DNA from: Roseateles puraquae
Lineage (GTDB): Bacteria; Pseudomonadota; Gammaproteobacteria; Burkholderiales; Burkholderiaceae_C
Length of the DNA stretch: 64,000 nt
NCBI RefSeq assembly: GCF_002205845.1
Contig: NZ_NISI01000011.1
Coordinates: forward strand, 1 to 64,000
Direction of reading: 5' to 3'
The translations under genes and the position numbers were made by a program. Positions 57,947 through 64,000 of this stretch are shown piece by piece. Within the stretch, counting starts at the first letter, position 1, and each line of letters opens with the position of its first letter. A model generated the notes under the pieces. The model searched no databases and had not been told where the DNA came from. It saw only the letters and a program-made list of their open reading frames with translations.

Positions 57947-58156
57947 ATGCAGACCCTGGACGAGATGCGCGACCGCTGCCTGCTCACGCCGCAGCAGCAT
58001 GCCGAGATCGGCGCCTGGGTGAGCCAGGCGCGCACGCCGGAGGGCATCCTGGCCATGCCCGAGGCGCTGTGGCGCAGCCTGGAGCTGGCCAGCGTGCTGA
58101 TGGATGTGGATGCCGACCTGCGGCGTGAGCCGGTGGGGTTGGGCGAGCTGGACTGA
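57947..58156 (+). CDS. Small protein, unknown
   Basis: The 69-residue protein MQTLDEMRDRCLLTPQQHAEIGAWVSQARTPEGILAMPEALWRSL... has AAAGG upstream and an acidic, helical sequence. No family recognised. It lies alone between the peptidase operon and a minus-strand pair. Confidence 0.5.
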   Translation: MQTLDEMRDRCLLTPQQHAEIGAWVSQARTPEGILAMPEALWRSLELASVLMDVDADLRREPVGLGELD

Positions 58157-58174
58157 GCCCGCGGCCTGCAGTGG

Positions 58175-58543
58175 CTAGGGCATCCGCTCCCAGAACTGGC
58201 GGCGATTGGGGATGTTCGGGAAGACCAGACGGCCCTCGTGGATGAAATAGGGCGCACCGCCCTCGGCTTCGCCCGGGACCTGCAGCATCAACTGGCCCTC
58301 CAGCACGCGCCAGCGGCCCGCCTGAGGCGTGCTGCGTGAGGTCGCCTTCACCTGCCAGGTGGTCATGCGGCCGTCCGCGCCCAGTGTGAGATGGTCGTCG
58401 ACGGGTTCCTCCAGCACGATGCGGGTGCGGCGCCAGTGCCCCACCAACACCGGCGGGCGGGCGCTGTCGGGCTGCTGTGCCGAAGCAAGGCCGGCCATGC
58501 CGAGCAGGCCTGCGAGGGTCAGTCGACGCCGCAGGAGGGTCAT
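58175..58543 (-). CDS. Secreted protein, unknown
   Basis: The 122-residue protein has a signal peptide (RRRLTLAGLLGMAGLASAQ) and a mature part (VLVGHWRRTRIVLEEPVDDHLTLGADGRMTTWQVKATSRSTPQAGRWRVLEGQLMLQV) that resembles lipocalin-like or SH3-type small beta domains. It follows the PKD/Ig-type gene by 5 bp, so the two are one unit. Confidence 0.6.
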   Translation of the reverse strand: MTLLRRRLTLAGLLGMAGLASAQQPDSARPPVLVGHWRRTRIVLEEPVDDHLTLGADGRMTTWQVKATSRSTPQAGRWRVLEGQLMLQVPGEAEGGAPYFIHEGRLVFPNIPNRRQFWERMP

Positions 58544-58548
58544 GGTCT

Positions 58549-58866
58549 TCACCGCGTGGCCAGGCCGAGGTAGGTGAAGCGCCAGGTCTTGATGATCCCG
58601 CCGCCGGTGTCGAAGGAGCGGGCGCCGCTCAGCGTGAACGGCTTGCCCGCGGAGGCGACGTCGGGCCCCTGCAGCACGGCGGTGGGGCGATCGCGGTCGG
58701 CCACGATGACGTCGACCGTGTCGGGCGTGCTTTCGTTGCCGGAGTCGTCCACCACCACCAGGCTGAAGCGGTGCCGGCCGGGCGGCAGCGCGGCTTGGGG
58801 GTCGGCGTCCACCACGACGTTCGGCGTGTTGGTTTCGACGGGGACGTTGACGGTGAACTTGGCCAT
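58549..58866 (-). CDS. Ig/PKD-like single-domain protein
   Basis: The 105-residue protein is a single beta-sandwich: PGRHRFSLVVVDDSGNESTPDTVDVIVADRDRPTAVLQGPDVASAGKPFTLSGARSFDTGGGIIKTWRF, which has the PKD-type V-x-D-x5-S-xxP pattern and ends at R-x-F. No signal peptide. GGAG precedes the ATG. It is coupled to the next gene (5 bp). Probably a binding module of unknown use; such domains are usually secreted, so the missing signal is odd. Confidence 0.6.
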   Translation of the reverse strand: MAKFTVNVPVETNTPNVVVDADPQAALPPGRHRFSLVVVDDSGNESTPDTVDVIVADRDRPTAVLQGPDVASAGKPFTLSGARSFDTGGGIIKTWRFTYLGLATR

Positions 58867-59019
58867 GGCGGGCTCCGGGTGCGTTGACGGGCCGACGGCA
58901 GGCGGCGCCCGCTCGCAGCGGCATGCGCTTCGGGCGGCTTCACACGTCGGTGGCCGCCATGGTGGTCGCTTTCGGGTTCGGCGTCCTCAAGGTTCTCTGA
59001 GGTTTGTCTGAGGCCGGGT

Positions 59020-60129
59020 TCAAGCGGTGGCCAAGGCCCCCACGAGGACCAGCGCCAGCAGCCCCAGGCCGATGATGACCCAGTGCAGCACCGCCAGCAG
59101 CGCTGCGCGCAGCAAGGTGGTCCACCAGCTCGCCTCGTGCACGCGCTTGAGCGCCACCACCGGGTAGATGTTGGACCACAGCCAGGCCGCAAAGGCCACG
59201 CCGCCCCACGGCAGCAGCACCGCCAGCAGCAGCATGCCGTACCAGGCGGCGTGCAGGTGCATCGCGAATACGAAATGCGCGCCGTAGGGCTGTCGCCAGA
59301 ACAGCAGCTTCAGCAGCCCGGCGAAGAAGGGCAGGGAGCACAGCACCGCATAGGGCGCCAGGCCCAGCATGGTGGCGCCCATGGTCTTGAGCGAGCCCTT
59401 GGGGTCGGCCCGCCAGTGCTCCTCGGCGCGCGCGACGCGGGCCTGCAGGGCCGGTGGCAGCTGTTCGCTGATCTTCTCGTCGAGGATCTTGGCGTCGCCT
59501 GAGTGTTCGGCGATGCGCCGTGCGGCGCGGTCCAGCTTCTCGGCGGCCTTGGCCGATTGGGGCGACGACGCCGCGGCCGACGCCGCCGAGGCGGCCGTTG
59601 CCAGCGCCGAAGCGGCTTCAGACGGCGAGTTCGCAACGATCACCTCGCCTACCTCGGCATCGCCTTCCTTCTCGAGGCCCAGCGTCTTGGTGCTGCCGGG
59701 CATGAACTTCAAGGCCAGGAAGAACAGCAGGCCCAGTGTCAGCAGCAGGCGCAGCGGCAGCACATAGCGCTGCTTGTGGCCGATGAGGTACTCACGCGTC
59801 AGGAAGCCGGGCCGGGCCATCAGGCCCCACAGGCTCTTCCAGAGCGTGCCTTCGACGGCGATGTAGTGGCTGACGAACTCGTGCACGAACTCCAGCAGCG
59901 AGGGCGGGTGGTTGGCGGTGTCCTGGCCGCACTGGCTGCAAAAGCGCGCCTCGGGGGCGAGCACGGTGTCGCAGTTCAGGCAGCGCCCACTGTGCCCATG
60001 GCCATGCCCGTGGCCATGCGCGGTGTGACCCGCCTGGGTACCTTGGCTGCCGCCGCCCGCCAGGCCTGCAGCCTCGGCCGACGCCGCCACGGCAGCCGCG
60101 CTGCCGGAGAGTCCGCTGAGTTCGTCCAC
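59020..60129 (-). CDS. DUF3667-family multi-pass membrane protein with His-rich N-terminus and zinc ribbon
   Basis: The 369-residue protein from a GTG at 60129 has an Ala-rich start, a His-Gly run (HTAHGHGHGHGHSG, near 34-47), a zinc ribbon CLNCDTVLAPEARFCSQCGQDT and the DUF3667 core (FVSHYIAVEGTLWKSLWGLMARPGFLTREYLIGHKQRYVLPLRLLLTLGLLFFL). Membrane segments continue to the C-terminus. TGAGG lies 5 nt before the GTG, in the end of the thioredoxin gene (7 bp away). The His run suggests metal binding and is unusual for the family. Confidence 0.8.
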   Translation of the reverse strand: MDELSGLSGSAAAVAASAEAAGLAGGGSQGTQAGHTAHGHGHGHGHSGRCLNCDTVLAPEARFCSQCGQDTANHPPSLLEFVHEFVSHYIAVEGTLWKSLWGLMARPGFLTREYLIGHKQRYVLPLRLLLTLGLLFFLALKFMPGSTKTLGLEKEGDAEVGEVIVANSPSEAASALATAASAASAAASSPQSAKAAEKLDRAARRIAEHSGDAKILDEKISEQLPPALQARVARAEEHWRADPKGSLKTMGATMLGLAPYAVLCSLPFFAGLLKLLFWRQPYGAHFVFAMHLHAAWYGMLLLAVLLPWGGVAFAAWLWSNIYPVVALKRVHEASWWTTLLRAALLAVLHWVIIGLGLLALVLVGALATA

Positions 60130-60136
60130 AGCGGCC

Positions 60137-61702
60137 TCAGGCCTTCTTGGTCTTGAGCAGCCCGTCGCAGGCCGACTTCGCCTTGGCATCGCTCGGGTCG
60201 AGCTTGCCGCAGACGCCGTCGAGCTGGGTCTTGAGCCGCGTGTAGGCGGCGGTCTGGGCGGGCGACTGGCTCCAGCCGGCCAGCAGGCTGGCCACCTTCT
60301 TCAGCGACCGTTCGCTGCGCTCATAGAAGGCGCCCGGGTCTTTCTCGGCTTCGGCGAAGAGCTGGGCGGCGGCCTTCTCGATGCGCGGCGTGTCTTCGGG
60401 TGACAGCTCGAACAGCGCGGCCACGTAGTTGGACCCCCACTGCAGCCGCGTGGCCGGGCCCTCGCTCTTGTTGAAGGCCTCCTCGTACCAGCGCAGCGCG
60501 TCCTGCTTCTTGCCCTGCTTCCTGGCGTTGCCGCCGAGCTGGCTCATCAGGTAGTAGGGCGAGTGGCTGCGCGCGAGGGCCGACTTCAACAGGTCGTCGC
60601 TCTCTTTCCAGAGGCCGGCGCGGCCGAGCAGATGCGCGGCTTCGGTCACCACGGCCTGGCGCTCGTAGCCGTCCGTCACCTCGCGGTTGGCACGGCCGGC
60701 CTGCTCGCGGGCTTCGGCCAGCAGCGCGGCCGGGATGCCCTTGGGCTGCGGGTCATCCTTGGGCGCGTCGATGCGGGCCAGGTCGATGCGGGCCTGCAGT
60801 GCATTCAGGCGGTCGGCGCGCGACAGGCTGGTGTCGGCATTGAGCCGCTTGAGCGCTGCGTCGAAGTCGGCCAGCAGCGCGGTGCGGGCGTCGCCCGGCT
60901 GCGGCGTCAGGGCCTTGACCAGGTCGGGGGCTTCGTTCGTCAGCACGTCCATCTGGGCATGGGCCTGGGCGGCGTCGGTCAGCACGGCGCGCAGGCGCGG
61001 CAGGCCGGCTGGGTCGGCGGGCTTGCCCTCGGCCATCGACCCGACGGATTTCAGCCACAGCCGCGTGGCCGTGTCGGCATCGGCGCCTTCGCTGGCCTTG
61101 GCGAGCTGGGCCAGCGTGGCCGCGCGCTCGGTGGCGGGCAGCAGTTGCTGCTCGTCGGTCTCCCAGCCATAGAAGCCCAGCAGGCGCCACTCATTGGCAT
61201 TGAGCTTCTTGCCAGCGCGCGCATCGGCCAGCACGGCCTTGACCGGGCGGCCGCTGGACAGGCCAAGTTGCAGCACCTTCATCACCTGCGCCGCATCGGC
61301 CTCGCCGGGCAGGCGGGTGATCTCGTTGCCGGCGGGGCTGAAGAGGATGAGCGTCGGGTAGCCGCGCACCTTGAAGCGCGCCCCCAGCTTCTGCGCGCCG
61401 GGGCCGTCGCCGTCGATGCCCACCGCCACGAAGGCCTTGCTTTGCTCGATGAAGTCAGCCCGGTTGAACAGCGTGGCCTTGAGCTGGTTGCACGGCGGGC
61501 ACCACTTGGCGCCCCAGTACAGCAGCACCGGCTTCTTCTCGGCCTTGGCCTGCACGAAGTAGCGGTCGATGTCCGCATCGGCGGCCGCAGCCTGCCAGGC
61601 GACGCCGGGGCCGGTGCTGGCGTGCAGCGGCGGGCTGGTGAGCGCCGTGAGCGCGAGAGCGAGTGCGAGTGCGAGCGACGAGAACGCGGGGTACAGCTTC
61701 AT
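60137..61702 (-). CDS. Secreted thioredoxin-fold protein with long helical C-terminus
   Basis: The 521-residue protein has a signal peptide (LYPAFSSLALALALALTAL...), a thioredoxin domain with active site WCPPC (67-71) and cis-Pro GYPTLI (about 112-117), and about 370 residues of helical repeats resembling TPR. Probably a periplasmic disulfide oxidoreductase. It is 7 bp upstream of the DUF3667 gene and coupled to it. The signal peptide is encoded by a short GCGAGTGCGAGT-type repeat. Confidence 0.82.
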   Translation of the reverse strand: MKLYPAFSSLALALALALTALTSPPLHASTGPGVAWQAAAADADIDRYFVQAKAEKKPVLLYWGAKWCPPCNQLKATLFNRADFIEQSKAFVAVGIDGDGPGAQKLGARFKVRGYPTLILFSPAGNEITRLPGEADAAQVMKVLQLGLSSGRPVKAVLADARAGKKLNANEWRLLGFYGWETDEQQLLPATERAATLAQLAKASEGADADTATRLWLKSVGSMAEGKPADPAGLPRLRAVLTDAAQAHAQMDVLTNEAPDLVKALTPQPGDARTALLADFDAALKRLNADTSLSRADRLNALQARIDLARIDAPKDDPQPKGIPAALLAEAREQAGRANREVTDGYERQAVVTEAAHLLGRAGLWKESDDLLKSALARSHSPYYLMSQLGGNARKQGKKQDALRWYEEAFNKSEGPATRLQWGSNYVAALFELSPEDTPRIEKAAAQLFAEAEKDPGAFYERSERSLKKVASLLAGWSQSPAQTAAYTRLKTQLDGVCGKLDPSDAKAKSACDGLLKTKKA

Positions 61703-61857
61703 GGCAGGCAGCGTGGATGCGGTGGCGGAATTGTCCTTGGCTTTGCGCGGGCGTCAGTGCGGCAAGCGCATGAGCATCTGCGGTCTGTGCATTCATAGGG
61801 AGAGCGCAATCCCGCAGTCCTGCCTAGACTCGTCGCGCCTCATTTCTCATCTGCGCC

Positions 61858-62475
61858 ATGAAATCTGCTGTCGTCGCCGCCCTGGCAGGCCTGTCCTTCA
61901 CCACCGCATGGGCCGCAGGCCCCAACCTGGTAGTCAATGGCAGCTTCGAGGCCGACCTGATCCCTCTCAACAGCTGGAGCATCCGCCCCACCATCACGGG
62001 CTGGGTCGGTGCGCCCGACATCGAGTTGCAGCACGACCTGGAGGGCAATGTGGCGCAGGACGGCGTGCAGCTCGTCGAACTGGACACCTTCTACAACAGC
62101 GCCATGAGCCAGACACTGAACGCCAGCGGCCTCGTGGAACTGAGCTTCTGGTTCAAGCCGCGCATCGGCTGGGGCGCCGGCACGCAGGGCATCGAGGTCA
62201 GCCTGGGCAGCTTCTCCAGCGTGGTGATGGACACCGCCACCGGCATCGGGCCGACGCCCGCATGGCAGCGCTTCAGCACCCAGGTGGACCTGGGCAGCAG
62301 CGGCAGCGCCGTGCTGCGCTTTGCGGCCGTGGGCACGTCAGACATGGCGGGCGGCTTGATCGACAACGTGTCGGTCACGGCGGTGAGCGCAGTGCCCGAG
62401 CCGTCGACGGCGGCCCTTGCGCTGGCCGGTGGCCTGGGGTGGGTGGCCTGGCAGCGCCGGCGCCGCCCCGGCTGA
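61858..62475 (+). CDS. PEP-CTERM sorted protein
   Basis: The 205-residue protein has a signal peptide (KSAVVAALAGLSFTTAWA), a CBM-like or DUF642-type start (GPNLVVNGSFEADLIPLNSWSIRPTITGW) and the C-terminal VPEPSTAALALAGGLGWVAWQRRRRPG. The pattern NLVVNGSFE is typical of secreted beta-sandwich proteins of the PEP-CTERM type. No clear ribosome site. Confidence 0.85.
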   Translation: MKSAVVAALAGLSFTTAWAAGPNLVVNGSFEADLIPLNSWSIRPTITGWVGAPDIELQHDLEGNVAQDGVQLVELDTFYNSAMSQTLNASGLVELSFWFKPRIGWGAGTQGIEVSLGSFSSVVMDTATGIGPTPAWQRFSTQVDLGSSGSAVLRFAAVGTSDMAGGLIDNVSVTAVSAVPEPSTAALALAGGLGWVAWQRRRRPG

Positions 62476-62508
62476 CCTGTGGCGGGCCCGGCGCTAGAGT
62501 GCCGGGCC

Positions 62509-63198
62509 ATGCCCGCCGCCCGACTCGACGAAGCCCTGGCCCGACTGCAGGCCGCGGCGCGGCCCGACCAGCTCGCCGCCATGGCCCGCTTCGGCCTGAC
62601 CGGGGACACCCGGCTCGGGCTGGCCGTGCCCACGCTGCGTGCGCTGGGGCGCGAGTTCCGGCGCGACCATCCGCTCGCCCTGGCCCTGTGGGACACCGGC
62701 ATTCCCGACGCACAGATCCTGGCCAGCCTCGTGGCCGAGCCCGCCCGCTTCACGGTCGCCCAGATGGACCAGTGGGTGGCGGGTCTGCAGGCGTGGGATG
62801 TCTGTGACCAAGCCTGCCTCAATGCCTTCGTGAAAAGCCCCCTGGCCTGGGCGGCCATCCCGCGCTGGGCGGCACGCGAGACGGCGTTCGAGCGGCGGGC
62901 CGGCTTCTCGCTGCTGGCTGTGGCGGCGGTGCACCAGAAGTCGCGGCCTGACGAGGACTTTCTGGCCATGCTTCCTCTGATTGAGGCGGCTTCCGGCGAT
63001 GACCGCAACTTCGTCAAGAAGGCGGTCAACTGGGCGCTGCGCCAGATCGGCAAGCGCAGCCCGATGCTGCGTGAGCCTGCGCTCACATTGGCGGAAAAGC
63101 TGTGCCTACAAGAACCGCGGTCAGCGCGATGGATAGGGCACGACGCGCGGCGGGAGCTGCTGCGCGTGGCGCAAGCCGCCAGAGAAAATCGACTCTGA
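62509..63198 (+). CDS. alkD: DNA alkylation repair protein, AlkD-like glycosylase
   Basis: The 229-residue protein matches the AlkD/HEAT-repeat fold: RFGLTGDTRLGLAVPTLRALGREFRRDHPLALALWDTGIPDAQILASL, WDVCDQACLNAF and DDRNFVKKAVNWALRQIGKRSP, the last being the conserved DxxNFVKKxVNWxLRxIGKR. AlkD excises bulky and cationic alkylpurines. The 3' end of the gene overlaps a repeat-like motif (63184-63208) that provides the last codons ENRL. Confidence 0.9.
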   Translation: MPAARLDEALARLQAAARPDQLAAMARFGLTGDTRLGLAVPTLRALGREFRRDHPLALALWDTGIPDAQILASLVAEPARFTVAQMDQWVAGLQAWDVCDQACLNAFVKSPLAWAAIPRWAARETAFERRAGFSLLAVAAVHQKSRPDEDFLAMLPLIEAASGDDRNFVKKAVNWALRQIGKRSPMLREPALTLAEKLCLQEPRSARWIGHDARRELLRVAQAARENRL

Positions 63199-63225
63199 CC
63201 CCATTTTCATTCCCTCCTTGGAGGG
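63184..63225. repeat. Repeat-like motif at the alkD 3' end, with adjoining hairpin
   Basis: GAAAAT-13 bp-ATTTTC (63184-63208) encloses CGACTCTGACCCC. Read in reverse (GGGGTCAGAGTCGATTTTC) it resembles a repeat I associate with REP/IS-related sequences in proteobacteria. It is followed by CCCTCC-TT-GGAGGG (63212-63225), a possible terminator stem without a U-tract. The remaining 63226-63358 shows no gene. Confidence 0.4.
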
Positions 63226-63358
63226 GCACGGTGGGGGGCGGATGGGCGGCCTCCCCCGGCGGGTAGCCGTCCGGGTGATGGGCGCGCGGATGGCGGGCCG
63301 CGATGCTGACGGCATGGCGTTGAACGCGACGCCGGACACCCCCGACACGGAGCCCGCC

Positions 63359-63574
63359 ATGCAACACCGCCTCTCGTCCCCCGCCACCAGCATCGCCCTG
63401 ACGCAAGGCCGCCTTGAGGTCGCCGGCCGCACCCAGGCCCCGGCGGCTCTTGCCGCGGCCCGCAAGATGGACTGCGGCTGGTACGACTCCAGCTTCGATC
63501 TCGCCCGGGGCCTGGACATCGTCGAGCAGGACGACGACGCCCTCTACCAACTCTGGACGCTGGCCCGCCACTGA
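63359..63574 (+). CDS. Small protein, unknown
   Basis: The 71-residue protein starts MQHRLSSPATSIALTQGRLEVAGRTQAPAALAAARKMDCGWYDSSFDLARGLDIVEQDDDALYQLWTLARH; the C-terminal half is acidic. CGGAG lies 6 nt before the ATG at 63359; an ATG at 63314 would add 15 residues. No family recognised. Confidence 0.55.
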   Translation: MQHRLSSPATSIALTQGRLEVAGRTQAPAALAAARKMDCGWYDSSFDLARGLDIVEQDDDALYQLWTLARH

Positions 63575-63589
63575 GGCCGGATGTCGGTC

Positions 63590-63781
63590 GTCGAACCGTG
63601 CGCAGGCACGGTTCTGGGTCTGGCCTCATGCCAACCCGCATGCAGGCGGCTTGTCCTTCGGCAGGCGTCGAACCGTGCGTAGGCCGGTTCTCGGTCCTGC
63701 CTCATGCCAGCCCGCATGCAGGCGGCCTGTCCTTCGGCAGGCGTCGAACCGTGCGCAGGCACGGTTCTCGGTCCTGCCTCA
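63590..63781. repeat. Tandem repeat array, 76-77 bp units, about 2.5 copies
   Basis: Copies begin with GTCGAACCGTG at 63590, 63667 and 63743. Copy 1 is 77 bp, copy 2 is 76 bp, and copy 3 stops at about 63781, over the fadH stop codon. Each unit contains a hairpin: AACCGTGC-GCAG-GCACGGTT in copies 1 and 3, shortened in copy 2, and a second GCCTG..CAGGC stem. Confidence 0.9.
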
Positions 63782-64000
63782 GAGCCTGCAGGCGAGGGTG
63801 GTGCCCTGCAGGATGGCGCGCTTGGCGTCCAGCTCACCCGCCTCCAGCGCGCCGCCGATCAGGTGCACGCTCACGCCCGCCGCCTTCAGCGGCGCCTCCA
63901 GCTCGCGCAACGGCTCCTGGCCGGCGCACAGCACGATGGTGTCGGCCTCGATCAGCTGGGCGTCTTCCCGCTTCTCCCCAAAACTCACCCATAGCCCCTC
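63779..64000 (-). CDS. fadH: 2,4-dienoyl-CoA reductase (FadH-like), C-terminal part
   Basis: The visible 73 residues end LIEADTIVLCAGQEPLRELEAPLKAAGVSVHLIGGALEAGELDAKRAILQGTTLACRL, the C-terminus of NADPH-dependent 2,4-dienoyl-CoA reductase, where the flavin domain and GGA-x-x-AxELDAKRAIxQG signature are conserved. The frame is open to the edge of the window, so the N-terminal part (OYE-type TIM barrel) lies beyond 64000. The enzyme reduces 2,4-dienoyl-CoA in unsaturated fatty acid breakdown. The third tandem repeat reaches its stop codon. Confidence 0.85.
   Translation of the reverse strand, partial: EGLWVSFGEKREDAQLIEADTIVLCAGQEPLRELEAPLKAAGVSVHLIGGALEAGELDAKRAILQGTTLACRL

Noticed and set aside
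1-64000. CRISPR arrays, tRNA or rRNA genes
   Set aside because: No regularly spaced short repeats, and no tRNA-like cloverleaf or rRNA sequence was recognised; the only tandem array (63590-63781) lacks unique spacers.

Overview
The window is high-GC chromosomal DNA of a betaproteobacterium of the order Burkholderiales, probably of the Rubrivivax/Roseateles/Ideonella type. The evidence is GC-rich codon use, four PEP-CTERM surface proteins, the gene cluster mnmG-rsmG-parA with consensus parS sites, and the yeaG-yeaH-spoVR operon. No rRNA, tRNA or CRISPR array was seen. The parS cluster, parA/parB and a consensus DnaA box suggest the window lies near the replication origin, but oriC itself is not recognisable.

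Region 1 (1-9800) is a mobile/defence island. It opens with the right end of an IS3-like element that sits inside hsdM, so the methyltransferase gene is cut. Intact hsdS, hsdR and a HipA-like kinase gene follow in one translationally coupled run. Convergent to them is an operon of tyrosine recombinase, XRE regulator, a second zinc-finger/recombinase-like protein and a GIY-YIG nuclease. Its control region carries two matching dyad operators. Region 2 (9800-23300) is mostly ordinary: a PEP-CTERM protein, a divergent HNH-like/WYL pair, the yqjDEK-like envelope operon, cobalamin adenosyltransferase, a D-lactate dehydrogenase-like flavoprotein, a TonB receptor, an ArsR operon with two small dimeric ferredoxin-like-fold enzymes, SugE and a TM2 protein. 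Region 3 (23300-31000) holds the stress operon yeaG-yeaH-spoVR and a secreted glycosidase-like/FGE fusion behind a LacI-type operator.

Region 4 (30900-44500) is the chromosome partition locus. parB (with an RBBP9-type hydrolase) and parA (with three GNAT genes) are separated by about 8.5 kb. That DNA contains argC, a two-gene operon (degenerate CHAT plus transglutaminase-like protein, then a serine lipase-like hydrolase), a membrane protein and an OmpA protein. I consider the two-gene operon the best candidate for an undescribed system. Three parS sites lie inside rsmG and mnmG.

Region 5 (44500-48900) has an accessory MerR module ending in a broken gene, an SOS-box-controlled SRAP homologue lacking the canonical active-site residues, a Crp/Fnr regulator with a palindrome next to a DUF2892 gene, and a DUF2061 gene behind a Fur box. 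Region 6 (48900-64000) has an ECF sigma factor with a transmembrane Ser/Thr kinase, divergent from two PEP-CTERM genes, then a peptidase/NatAB-type ABC exporter operon, small secreted proteins, a DUF3667 protein with a secreted thioredoxin, a fourth PEP-CTERM protein, AlkD, a 76-77 bp tandem repeat array and the 3' end of fadH.
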